DNA from: Tamarix chinensis
Taxonomy: Eukaryota > Streptophyta > Magnoliopsida > Caryophyllales > Tamaricaceae
Direction of reading: 5' to 3'
DNA length: 64,000 nt
NCBI GenBank assembly: GCA_030549775.1
Contig: CM060178.1
Coordinates: 68,190,896-68,254,895 of the forward strand
The number at the start of each line of letters is the position of its first letter. The stretch's first letter is position 1. Under the pieces are notes generated by a model. The model did not search any database, was not told where the DNA came from, and saw only the letters and a program-made list of their open reading frames with translations. Shown here piece after piece: positions 23,529-35,589 of this stretch. A program made the translations under genes and the position numbers.

Positions 23529-25180
23529 TATAATACTCAATTTTTCACTACTTCTAATTATGTGTAATTAATTACATAAATGATTGTAGGATAATTTATG
23601 GCTTCAAAAAATTTGGGTGATTCACTAGTAATTGTAATTTTATGGCTAAACATACTTTGCTTATAAAATACTATTCATATCTATGAACTTTTGAGTTACA
23701 TCATGAAAAATATTCTTATAAAATTTTATTTGGGTCCTAATAGGGTTCAAATGTAAATTTTTAAATTTTAGTTTAATTTTATTTGTTTGCTATTCCTTTT
23801 TAATTTCACATGTAAAATATTTAATTAAGGCATACTAGATAAAAGTCATATCAATTGTGTGTTAAAAATTATGGAAATTTATATTTAGGTTGGAAATGAA
23901 TAAATAGGAGGATGTGGAAATTTTTATGATATCTGGAATAGTTTTGGTATTTATTTTGTTATTACCTTGTAAGATTGTTAATTCCACATCAGATCAATAT
24001 TTTATATATCAAACCTTGTATTAAATTAATAAAATTTTACATGTGAGTTTAAAATATTATTTTAAGGGTTTTCATAGATATTTGTAATTTTATGAGCTTG
24101 TTTACTATTTTTGTTAATTTTATCCTCTTTATTGATCTTTCCAATACTAAAAATAATCCATAAATCCTAAAACTACTATTCATCCACCAAATTCCTTCTT
24201 TACAATTTCATGATCAGATTTTGTATCAATTTGACCATTATCTTATTCATTCAACCAAAATTTAAGCCAAAATCACTTCCATTTACTTTCTACCTATGCT
24301 AGCTGTATCTGTTTGGGTTTTCTTGTACCAAGCCTTCTTCACTTTCATTCCCGTCCCTTATATCTAAACAAGCTCCCCCACCCCTTGGTTGACTGCTTGG
24401 TTTTCATAACTTTGTTCAACCTAAATACACTATACCACCTTACACACTCAACCACCTTGTACTTTATCATTCACGTGTTGAGTAAGTTACCTCTCCCCCT
24501 CTTGTGGCTACATATTTTGGTTCCTTCATCCCCTATTTATACCCCATTTGTCTTGTTTTGTTTTTATTTAGCCTTTCTCTTATTTGCTCCTCTTCGTTTC
24601 TCCTACCTCTCTATTCATCTTGGTTATTTTACTAGGTTTTCTTGAGCTTTGTTGAGCCTTTACTTGAAACCTATCCTCCTCTCTTTCTCCTTATTCTCTT
24701 GTTTTCACTTCTATATTTCCTTCTATCTAGCCTTTATTTTTTTTAAATCAACAAAGAAGGTTAGATTTTTCATTAAATTGTGATGTTGCCATCTTTTTTC
24801 TCCTCTTATTGTGTCACCATTTTTCTTAAGGCATTGAAGTTCATTTTAATGATTCTTGGTTTTATTTTTCTATTCATACTTGTAAAAAGTTAAGCCATAT
24901 GCTCATACTGAATATGTTAAAAATTATGTGATAGTATGTTTGCAGTTACCTATGTTATGGTTAATTGTAACTTATGTTTCCTTATAATCTCATGAAAAAT
25001 ATGTATGCACCATGTATTGTTATAATTTATCTAATTATGGATTATGTATTTTTACTCAAGAGCATGTTAAATATATGTATTTTAATATATTTATGATAAC
25101 ATGATAAAATAGGGGTGCTGTGGTAAAATAATTATGCATGATTAATGTTTTATGTGCAAAATGGGCTTACTTGTGTTTTA

Positions 25181-25439
25181 TCTTTCACAATGTAGGATAA
25201 TTTATCTTTTCGCTTGGAGTAGAAAGATCTTCAAAGTTATGGCTCAACTCGATAATATAGCAATCATGGACTTTGTCTCTAATGAATCCACTAAATTCAA
25301 ATGAGAAATCACCAAGTTTTATCTAAATAATAAACCCAAACTCTCAAGATAATCATCACTTGAAGAGGAGGAAAAATTTGAAAATTCTATAATTATTATT
25401 TCACTTGATCATTTGATCTATGTAGAAGTCAACACCCAC

Positions 25440-25496
<57 letters not shown>

Positions 25497-26098
25497 TCAG
25501 GCCTTAGTTACCTCTTTATTAACCAAGCTTGGTCCAACTGATCTATCTAGCTATATAAAGAGCTAAATGAATGCATTACATGCCATATTATACATATATT
25601 GATCTAAAATTATAAGTTATAAGGCATTACAAAATTTACCCAAAATATCAAAGTTAAATAAAACCCTACTCGTGTAATGTATTGAATAATCAAGTATTCA
25701 AGCTTTGTATCCTGTAGCTTTGTCTCTTATGCAACTTTACAATCCTTTTCTTGTCATTTACTTGTACACTAGATGTCTTTAGTTAATTCTTTTTCTTGTA
25801 AACATATATAATACCTTCAAGAATTACTTAACAAAACATCATTAGTGTTATCATGAAGGTGTTTAAGATTTTCAAGAACAATTATTATGATATCCTAATA
25901 TGCTAATGCTGAACCTCTAACAATAGGAGAATGAGATAGAGATTCTCTACATTAGATTACATAAGAAACCCTTAGTAGAATTAGGCTTTTAGGAATTGAT
26001 TTCAATAATGATGTGTTCTATCTCTAGGTATGCTAACTCTTAAAATTTATTAAAAAGAGTTAGATGCTCATGAATCACCAAGGGGCAATTAAAATAGT
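25181..26098. other. Junction between the two duplicated segments
   Basis: About 0.9 kb with no similarity to either end of the duplicated unit. It starts exactly where LTR2 of element D breaks off and ends where segment A' begins. It contains an (AC)n microsatellite. No coding frame or family resemblance is visible. Confidence 0.55.
25445..25492. repeat. (AC)n microsatellite
   Basis: About 48 bp of AC/CA dinucleotides. Confidence 0.95.
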
Positions 26099-27377
26099 AA
26101 CAAAGTGATTCCACTATTAAAATGTATAATCATTTACTTCTACTTCACTCAAGTGTGGGAAATATATATTTATTTATAAACATATTATTAAATTCTAGAA
26201 CTTTGTTATATGTATTTAATATTTAATTTGATATAAATAAATTGTCATCACGTATCCTTATCTGCATTTAATGTTTGATTTATTTACTTATGATTCCAAA
26301 AAAGAGACTAAATTTAGATAATATCAATATCAAGATATAGCTTTTGGATTGGGGGAATATGTTATATGATTTTTGTTTATATATATGCACACACTTAAAT
26401 ATTATGCATAAGTGATCTATAGATATAGATAATATCATTATTTAGTATAAATTCAAAATTTTTAAGCTAAAAATATTTTTCTAATTAATTGATTAACCTC
26501 ATAAATTATAATAAATAACTTAATATATTAATTTTCCTAGTAAAGTGTGATAATTACTGACGATGTTAATTAGCTAATTAAATTTATTTAATATATGTAG
26601 TAATGATGATAATTTAATTTTTATTAGCATTAATAATTCAAACTAAACATAAAAACATCAAATATATTGCTAATAGTTCTTTTCAGTAATTAAAAGTATA
26701 TTGAACTACTCATATTTCACTTAAATATGGGCAATACATCATTTCTATTTTTTATTATATTTTTAAAATATTATAAATTTTTCATATCTAATTATTATTC
26801 AAGTTGATATAATTTTACCATGCATTCATATATGCATTTATTGTTTTGGTTATATATTTATTAAGATGCAACTTTTGGAGGGAAAAATATGTTATATGGT
26901 TTTTGTTGATCTTCATCACTAGTTTTGGGGTCTCATGCAATACACAAGCATTTGGAAAGCATTAATTAGTTTTATTTTCTATAATCTCTTATGATTACAT
27001 TCTTCTTCCTTTTTTCATACATACTATTCTATATCAGTTACCAAACTAATGCATCTTTATTTAGTAGGGGATCATCTTGTAACAATTTTTTTTTATTGAA
27101 TGTTTATTTAAAATACCTTAAGTGGAATTAATAAATGAGTAATTATTCTATGAAAATTAATATAGGTTTTTGCAAGTTTTTTAATGTTTTTTATTTAACA
27201 AAAAATTGTCCACTACTATTGCAATAAAGTTATAATTGAGTAATGCTCATCCTAATATATTGCTAACTACATTAATGACTATTGTTATTATGCTTTTACA
27301 TTATTTTGTTCCTAAATATCAAGATAGTAAACTTATTAGGTACATATAAGCTTTTGTTTTGAAATTTTGGAATGCTA

Positions 27378-27378
<1 letters not shown>

Positions 27379-27420
<42 letters not shown>
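27379..27420. repeat. (TTA)n microsatellite, copy 2 only
   Basis: About 42 bp of TTA units. The aligned site in copy 1 (about 2496-2510) has no array. Confidence 0.9.
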
Positions 27421-27421
<1 letters not shown>

Positions 27422-27886
27422 GTTCATAAAAAAAATTGTTCATGAGTATCTAATGTCATAATTTTGTAAATGATGCACTATCATCTATTATTACTTTACA
27501 AAAAACTATTTTAATCATATGATGTTTGTATAAAAAAATGGTTATAAAGATAGTGTCATATAACTTTTTTACATTTTATGATATAAATATGTAAAATGTT
27601 ATGTGGAGTATCTTTATACCAAATTTATACTAATACATGGTTAAGGATGCATAAACAACTATTATTGCAAAAATATAAAACAGGAAGTCATAAAAATGTT
27701 GGAAAAATTATACGCACAATCAAACAATTTTAAAAATTGTGTATTTCTAATGATGCGTTGTTCTTGCCACAAGCCCATAGTATTCGATGGAGTAGCAACC
27801 AGTTCATAAATTAAAGTGTCAATAGAATGTGAGTATATGTACTTGAATAGAGTGATGAGTTTCACTTCTTATGTTATGAGTTTTTT

Positions 27887-27888
<2 letters not shown>

Positions 27889-27946
<58 letters not shown>

Positions 27947-27981
27947 CTATCTATATATATATATATTATATATATATATAT
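27889..27981. repeat. Compound (CT)n-(ATCT)n-(TA)n microsatellite
   Basis: CT dinucleotides pass into ATCT tetranucleotides and then TA dinucleotides, in all about 90 bp. Copy 1 has only a short CTCTCTGT and TA stretch at the aligned site (about 2990-3015). Confidence 0.9.
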
Positions 27982-28131
27982 AGTGGTGATCGTTGGCAGT
28001 TACGTTCTACTTCTTGTGAAATTGGTTAGGAAAATATCTCATAACTCATACTTGTTATAGCAAAAAATTAAGCAATCTTGTACCGAATAAATAAATCATT
28101 AACTATTGTCTTTAAGTACTTCCACTTATAT

Positions 28132-29024
28132 AAAATCAAGAAAATCATGAAGAAATATATAAAATCCCAAAAATATATGTTCTGATATGTTATTATAAAC
28201 TTAAGATATAGATATGGATATAGCATATACATATAAATATTGCTATTAAATTATTTTTACAGTTTTCTAAATGTTTTGAACGTAATATTTTCTTTAACTT
28301 TCTACTAATATCATATTATTATTGTTATTATTATTATTATTACTATTATTATTTGATAGATGTTATATTGATAAATTATCAATAAGATTATAAATTCTAT
28401 TACTCATATTTTCAACATATTATATGAATATGTTTTGTTCTAGAGTGTCCATGCACTACATGTGTGATGGATCAATTAACTAGTAGTTATAAAACTCTTA
28501 ATAATATAATGAGGCACATTAGTGAACTCAGTTGAATCGATCTAGATCTTTGAGGTCATAATATCGACAAATTTTGAGAAACTTACACCCACTTTTTTAT
28601 TTATTAATCAAATTTTTACTTATTAAATATGTAAAGTAGCAAAAGATTACAATAACTGTATATCAAAATCAATTTGTTTGTGAAACATGTAATTACCCAA
28701 AGAATCATGCTAGTATCTTTTCTATATAATGTTTTTGTTCCTTAAGTTAATTTACATACATCTTTTTCATTGTCCATCAATAACTCCTCTCCAATGATGG
28801 AAAATGAATCATGACATTAGTGGAACATTTCATGTATGAGTTAAAATATTTAGTATGTTAGACAAATCTCAATATCAGTATGCAAAACATATTTAAATAA
28901 TTATAGGATATAAATTGTAGAAGATTAAACGAACAAAAGTTATCAAAGCTTATCAATTATATATTGTACGGACGAAAACACCATGAAAAACATATAAAAA
29001 GATACAAATAATGTATCAAGACCA
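28132..29024. other. 3' intergenic flank of the GASA gene
   Basis: AT-rich sequence between segment A' and the GASA poly(A) signal, with an (ATT)n run near 28316-28352. No gene is seen, and no counterpart was found in copy 1. Confidence 0.6.
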
Positions 29025-29030
29025 TTTATT
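29025..29030 (-). terminator. Poly(A) signal of the GASA gene
   Basis: AATAAA on the minus strand, about 46 bases after the stop codon. Confidence 0.6.
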
Positions 29031-29075
29031 GATATAATAGATAAAGATCAAATTCCCTTGTAGACAAGTCAAATC

Positions 29076-29712
29076 TTAGGGGCATTTGGGTCCTCCTTCC
29101 TTAGTCTTCCAATTGTTGTAGCATGGACATTCTTCTTTGTGACCATAGGTACCTGATGGTACACATAAGCATTTCTGGCAACATTTATTACAAAAGGTTA
29201 GACATGCCTTTCTAACACGTGTTGCAGAACATCGATAGTCACAAGCTGCTGGACATTCTGTAAAATTAGCATAATTTATAATTAGAGCATTGTCAATTTA
29301 AAAGTGATCAAAATCATATGTAGCATTGTGTTAAAGATTGAGAAATATTTTCTATTTATGACCAAATTAGCATTTCTAAATCAATAGTTCTTACATTTCT
29401 TTGTTATTACATATAGCAAAAAAAAAGTACCTTCTTTTGTCAACGATCCTTCACCACCGGCCTGTATATGATAAGGGAAAAAATTAGCTATATATAATTT
29501 CTAATTAATCAATCTTTTGTGTGAAACATCTCACGTAAGGTATTTTAATTAAATTCAAAACTTAAAAGTTCTAGGCTAATGTATATCTTTAAGCAAACAA
29601 ATGGTAGACTCTTGTATGAATACTAAAAACTTACTAGTGAAATTTGAATAAAGAGAGAATGGAGAATGAGGAAGAAGAACAAAGCAATATGAAATTGAGG
29701 GAATTGTGCCAT
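29076..29712 (-). CDS. GASA/snakin family cysteine-rich secreted peptide (3 exons)
   Basis: A 96-residue gibberellin-regulated (GASA/snakin) peptide; the exons were built by hand. Exon 1 is 29712-29635, exon 2 is 29461-29431 and exon 3 is 29257-29076. Both introns (29634-29462 and 29430-29258) have GT...AG ends. Residues 1 to about 26 (MAQFPQFHIALFFFLILHSL...) form a hydrophobic signal peptide, followed by a short linker (AGGEGSLTKE). The C-terminal 60 residues hold 12 Cys with spacing C-3-C-3-C-8-C-3-C-2-CC-2-C-1-C-11-C-1-C-12-C, ending KCP. This is the family's diagnostic pattern, which forms six disulfides. Members are exported to the apoplast or cell wall and act in hormone-linked growth, redox balance or antimicrobial defence; which role applies here cannot be told. 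No defects are seen. It is the only intact host gene found. Confidence 0.93.
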
Positions 29713-29773
29713 GCTTCAATTCTCAAGTGATAGTATAGTGTTGTGAATGTGACAATGAAATAGATAGTCGGTG

Positions 29774-29781
29774 TTTAAATA
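29774..29781 (-). promoter_or_regulatory. TATA box of the GASA gene
   Basis: TATTTAAA on the minus strand, 62 bp before the start codon. The spacing fits a short plant 5' leader. No GA-responsive element was confidently identified. Confidence 0.6.
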
Positions 29782-29849
29782 GATGTGCTATGTGGAATCT
29801 ATACAGTCAATTCACAACTGGTGCATTCATTGCAAAAATCCAAGTAAAT

Positions 29850-30105
29850 AAATTTCATTTAATACAAGTTTTACATATATTTTTAGTAATTTTTATTAAT
29901 GTTAACAAGTGTTCATAGACAACCGTTAGATAAAGCCTTAGAAAAAGAGTAATACTAGATGTCCAAAATTTAAATCCAAACCAAAATCTTAACTTTTCTA
30001 AAGGCATATATATTAATACACTAATTTTATTTATATTGATAATTAAGTAATATAAAGTATTAATAGACAAAATAAAAGAATATCATGGCATTAAAAATAA
30101 AATAA
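29850..30105. other. GASA upstream intergenic sequence
   Basis: AT-rich sequence upstream of the promoter. The 71-codon frame at 29855-30070 has no family resemblance and is rejected as a gene. Confidence 0.5.
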
Positions 30106-30239
30106 AATTATTATTATTATTATTAATTACTACTGCTGTTGCTATTGTTGTTGTTAATGCTACTACTATTGCTGCTCCTTCTCCTTCTCCTACTATTCCT
30201 CCTTCTCCTACTGCTGCTGCTCCTCCTACTACTACTTAT
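30106..30239. repeat. Degenerate trinucleotide microsatellite
   Basis: Runs of ATT, CTG/TTG, CTT/CTC and CTA triplets follow each other for about 130 bp. It ends near where similarity to segment B begins. The frame reads through as a low-complexity string but shows no start or splice support. Confidence 0.85.
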
Positions 30240-30261
30240 AAAATTAAACTAAAATTAATTA

Positions 30262-32140
30262 AGGTAATTTTCTTTTATAAGCAACGATATAATTTGACAT
30301 TCATTTAAGGTATACATATTTTTTTAAAATAAAATTATTAAAATATTTCACCAAATCAAATAAAGTTTATACTCCATATTTGGCATTCAATAAGGTCCAC
30401 TCACTTATGTATTTAGCATATATTTCTAAATTAATACTAATTTTAAAATAAAATTAAATGTTTATTAATAATCATAAGAGCTGAAGCAAAACTATAGTTT
30501 TAATTTTTTTTTATATAAATGGAGCAAGAGGATAAAACAATCAAAATATTAATGCTTATAATTATTGGAAATTCATGTTCCCACAAGGCTAATATATATA
30601 CTCCCACCTATTTAAAATTATATGTCATTAAATATTTTGATAACAAACTTTGACTGCTAACTTTTGTCAAATTATAATAAATTATGATATAAAAATATAA
30701 TTTGTAGATAATTATTTATATATCTTTTTTTATCAAAATATATTAATAGTTAAATTTTATCTTTATAATAGGCGTTCATATATATTTTGAACGAGAAGAA
30801 GCATGTGTGTGTGTGTGTGTCTATATATATTTAAGAAGACAATATGTATCCAAAGAAAAATTAAATAAGAAGACACTCAAAAGATATTAATATAGATCAA
30901 TTAATCGTAGGAGCTGTCAATTATGACCTAAATAATAAAAAAACATTAAGGTAAGAATTAAAAAAAGAGGAGAACGCATATCTTGATTTGAACGTTTAAA
31001 TATTGTTTAATTGATATAGGATGCAGGTGTGTGTGAAAACCTAAACAATATATATTTATTACGAGGTAAGAAAAAAAATAGAGTATCCAATTTTTTTTTT
31101 TAAAACCTCAATTAACTTAAGATTAATATTTTTAGAGAGAACTTATTTTATTGAATATATTTAAATATATCTTTTAAGATGGTTAAAATAAAAGTAATTA
31201 TTTTTGAAATATTTCATTAAAAAAAATTATTAATCTTTTTATAATTTTAATTTTTTATAAATCTATTTAAGTTACTTTTAGCTGTTATGTTATTTCAGAA
31301 TCTTTTTATACTGACGATATTTGATCTCAACCGTCAAAATAAACCCTTATGGCCACCAACTGCTGCGTGTAAATTTTGATTATCTCTTGGGTACGGCATT
31401 ACCTATGATATTTGCAACTTTCATGCGTGATTGATTGCAACTTTTATGCGTGAGAGTTCACCCTCTTAGATCGTTTGTTTTCGATCAATAAAATTATGCC
31501 TTACGTTTTCATTTGGGTGTTAGACACATATTTCTTTTCAGCTACCAATTATTTTTAGGCAATAACGAATTTAAATTGTTTCTTTTATTTTAACGTTAGA
31601 GAAATAAAAATGTTACAATCCTTCTGAGTCAATGGTCTGGCACACACAATGGTCAAATTAAAATTGAGAATATTTTGACTTTTTTCACTTGATAATAAAT
31701 GAAATATCATAAAGGATTCAATGGTGGTAATTACCATATAAATATATCAACCTTTATTAATGAAGCTATTATAAAAAGATATAAAATTTATTTTAAATTA
31801 TTTATTAAAAATCATTATTTATTTTTTAAAAAATAATCTATTCTTTAAATTAAAAATTATTTTTAATAATTACTTTTGATAAATAATTTTGAACATGAGT
31901 GAGGTAATCTTTCAACGGGATAAAAAAAATCATCTACATACCAATATAATTATGAGAAAATGTGTTTTCTTCCTTCTTGTATTTGCCATTTGATTTATAA
32001 ATCCTGAAAACATAGCTTACTATAGCTACAGAGTTAGAAAAAAAATAATATTGTTTTCAAGCGAAAAAAGATGGTTTACTATATCATTAGTTATTGTTAC
32101 TGATCAATTAATTTGCATCCATTAATATTTATCGAATAAC
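30262..32140. repeat. Duplicated segment B', copy 2
   Basis: Aligns to 10752-12650. Both contain the shared landmarks TATGGCCACnAAnTGCTG and TTTCATGCGTGATTGATT. It is the distal 5' flank of the GASA gene. Its right end is the target site of the 32141-42390 LTR. A (GT)n run lies near 30806-30820. No coding frame is supported. Confidence 0.8.
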
Positions 32141-32879
32141 TATATCATCTCCAAAATTCACTATTAAATTTTTTTGTTTTAATTAAAAGTTAAGCGGAAG
32201 TAAACACAGTAAATTTCGCGAATGCTACCACCACACTTAGTACTAAATCGGTTTCTTCCTACCATTCCAATACCAAGTACTAAGGTTTAGAAGGACATAA
32301 TACAATTTACACAAATCCAAATTTTACATTTAAATTAGAGTAGTACATTAAAAATATTACAAAATGATAAAATCTATTATTAATGGTTACAAGAATAAAA
32401 TCATTAAACAAGGAAATAATAAGGTTAAAAGAGAAACCCTGAAAGCTACCTAGATAATCTTTATGCTCTTTCCTAATAATAACTTGCATAACACTTGTGG
32501 CTGACCTGTAAAGGACACTAGCCATTGAATCGATAGAGGCCTAGAAATGAACCATTCATTACTACATTACTAATTAAACCTTAATACAAAAATAAAAGGT
32601 AGGGCTCACATACAACACATAATACATATATAGGAACAATATATACACAAAGCATAGAAATAAACACAACAAACATAGAATAGACCAGTACCACAAGAAC
32701 CATATATCACAAGTCCATTTACTTAGCATTTCCAGCACTTACCATGAGGGATAGGCACCAAGGCCATATTTATACTATATCAATAGATCATAATGGAGAA
32801 ATCAATACTTTCTGGTCTTAAGCCATCAATTGAAATCAATATTGTCTCTCAAATTATATCCACGTAGGTTCGGGGACCT

Positions 32880-33030
32880 CACTATTATAATCGGTAGACC
32901 GGTAAACAAATACAAACTTCATGGCAACACGCGCCTGGCCACTATTATAACCAGTGAATTGATACACATATACAACCTTCAGGATGAAATGCTCATGGCC
33001 ACTATTATAACTGGTGGACTAGTACAAATG
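32880..33030. repeat. 60-bp tandem repeat in the outer LTR
   Basis: CACTATTATAA starts at 32880, 32940 and 33000, an exact 60-bp period. Each unit continues with a CnGGT/CnAGT block and a GAnnnGTA block. Confidence 0.9.
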
Positions 33031-33949
33031 ATATAATCTATCTAGCCCTGATCTACGTGGTTCCACTATAAGTAATTAGTGTATTTTTCATTTAATTAGT
33101 ATATTAATTTCATTTATTTAACTAGAGGGGGAGATCACGAACCCAAAGACACAAAGGTACATCGGTCATATTGGTGTATATAAGTAGTATAGTACCCTCT
33201 AACCATCAACCTAGTAACGTAAAGGTACTATTGTCACACTAGTGCACAAGGACATCCAATAGCCTACCGACAGAGAAACCTTATCCATAAGTATGCATAC
33301 CCTCGTAAGTAGGTCCATAGAATTAAATAGAGTAATATAGCCCAGCCGAGGCATTAAGGCACACAAGCAATTCCAGAATAATCATGGGATAAGCCTCGTC
33401 TTTAGGGTAGCAACCCTTAACGAGCCACCATTTTTGATCTCGAGGTCTTCTACTTTAATTATTAGTGTCTTAATTAAGGTGACCACTAAAAACACAACAA
33501 TCACATACTTATTCATTTTTATTTGTTTCCATTGTCATTAAGTAATCATTATTAGAATTATTGTCCATGTTAAATTAAATAGTCTACTAAGGTCATCCTA
33601 GGTTCCAATTCTTATTCTTAGGCATCTTATGTTAAAATGACCAAAATGCCCCTAAGGCTGAGGCTTCCTCTTATCATCTATTTTCATCACATAATTCATT
33701 TTCATTTATTCACATACCATAATAGGTTATCATATCATAATTATACTAGTCATGGAATCAAGTACTCTATACTAAAGGATCATTGAACACATAAACCCTA
33801 ACATGTACTTCTAACACATCCAACATACATTTCCATGCATAATTAACAATTAAGGCACCTCGTGCATGATTATGAGATTGACATCATAACACACCCTTAA
33901 TTATCTATTCAACCTTATACCTTGCATTACCCTTCTGATACATACTAAT

Positions 33950-34832
33950 TTACCTCTCTTACCTACATATCTACTAAAATACCCCCTTTACTTGCCAAAT
34001 TACTAAATTATCCTCATACTTGTATAGTTACCAAAAGTACCCCTCATACTTATTAAATTGCCAAATTATCCTTCCTACTTGTATAATTACCAAAATACTC
34101 GTCATACTTGTATAATTACCAAAATACCTTTCATACTTGTTATATTAAAAAAATACCCTTCATATTTATATAATTACCAAAATACTCTTTTTAGTTGTTA
34201 AATTACCAAAATATCCTTTTGAGTGGTTTAACTAACAATTTACCATATTTATTCATAAAATTTTTGAGTTACCCCTTTCTTATGTAAAATTACTAAAATA
34301 CCCTTTTTACTCACTAACTTACCAAATGACACATTTCTTATGCCAAATTACCAAAATACTCTTCTTACTTATGAAATTACTAAATTACCCTCTTTATTCA
34401 TGAAATTACCAAGTTACCCCTTTTCCATGCCAAAATGACCTGACTACCCTTCCTACTTATCAAATTACCATATTATCCTTTTTATTTATAAAATTATCAA
34501 GTTACCCCTTTTTCATGCCAAAATTACCAAACTACCATCCTTACTTATTTAATTACCATATTACCCTTTTTAATCATAAAATTTACCAAGTTACCCCTCC
34601 TGACTTATTAATTTATCAAATTACCCCTTTTTCATGCAAATTTACCAAACTACCCTTCTTATTTATTAAGTTACCATATTACCCTTTTTTATTCATAAAT
34701 TACCAAGTTACCCCTTTTTTTATTCCAAAATTACTAAAATACCCTTATTACTTATGAAATTACCATATTACCTTTATTATTTATAAAATTATTAAGTTAC
34801 CCCTTTTTCATGCCAAAATTACTAAAATACTC
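33950..34832. repeat. ~29-bp minisatellite (TTACCAAAnTACCCnTTTT type)
   Basis: About 30 imperfect units built from TTACC(A/C)AA and ACCCCTTTTT words. CATGCC-bearing units at 34426, 34514, 34633 and 34809 are spaced by multiples of about 29 bp. The 80-aa frame at 34515-34757 is simply the repeat translated. Confidence 0.9.
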
Positions 34833-35589
34833 TTAACACATAAAATATTAACACCCATGGTCCACATGCATCATCTAACACTACCAACCATTATTATTTA
34901 TTATTAATACCCTTTTATCACCTACCATGCACACTTATTTACGCCACGTCCTATGTATAAGTAAAATTACTAAAATGCCCCTAGGGCTTATATCAACATT
35001 GTCTCTCCTACAAATGGTCATATTTGCTTATCATGACATATACATGTATCTAATATCATTATTCACAACAAGACTCCTTTCATAACCATCATTTCTACCA
35101 TGACATATTTCATAATATAGCATGCTTTCCATTCTAAATTCTAACATACTTTAAAAATCATGATATGCTTAACTAAAATGCCCCAAAAATTTCTAATTTT
35201 AAAAATTATATTTAAATGAGGTTTTATTATGAAAATTAATTAAATAAATTATTTTTAATAAAATAAAAGGAGATTTAATTAGGGCTATTCAATAAGAAAA
35301 TAATAAATAATTTTTATTAGAAAAGTTTTGGCATTTTAGCTAATTAAGGATTTTATTTTGGAAATTAGTTAAATAAATTATTTTATTCAAAATAAGAAGG
35401 AGAAAATAGTTTCAAATTCATAGGAATTTTATAAATAATTTAATTGGAGAAAATTAGGGTATTTTGCTAATTAAAATAATATTTATGGAAAACCTTTTAA
35501 AAATCCTAAATTAGCCTAAAAAGGGATTTAAATATTATTTTATTTAATAATTATTATTTTTAAATATCCAAAATATTTTAATTAATTTA

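Larger units (their letters stand above)
13218..25180 (+). mobile_element. Non-autonomous long-LTR element D, copy 1 (with nested Ty3/gypsy)
   Basis: The element consists of a ~3.2-kb LTR, a 431-bp internal region and a second LTR. LTR1 is 13218-14217 plus 20893-23097, interrupted by the element at 14218-20892. It starts TGTAATACTC and ends at GGTGTCATA. A primer-binding site TGGTATTAAAGC follows at 23101-23112, a near match to the 3' end of initiator Met-tRNA. The internal region (23098-23528) encodes nothing. LTR2 begins TATAATACTC at 23529 and is cut at about 25180, losing its last ~1.5 kb. The element sits at the same C/D junction as the copy at 43774, so its insertion predates the segmental duplication. 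Confidence 0.8.
26099..28131. repeat. Duplicated segment A', copy 2
   Basis: Aligns to 311-3323 without the 816-bp insert and without the block at 3324-3630. It is the 3'-side flank of the GASA gene. No coding frame is supported; the 67-codon frame at 27662-27865 has no resemblance to known proteins. Confidence 0.75.

Noticed and set aside
30106..30239. Trinucleotide run as a coding exon upstream of GASA
   Set aside because: Degenerate microsatellite with no start codon context, splice sites or conserved product.
32880..33030. CRISPR-like look of the regularly spaced 60-bp units
   Set aside because: Plant nuclear context; the whole unit is repeated, with no unique spacers; and it lies inside an LTR.
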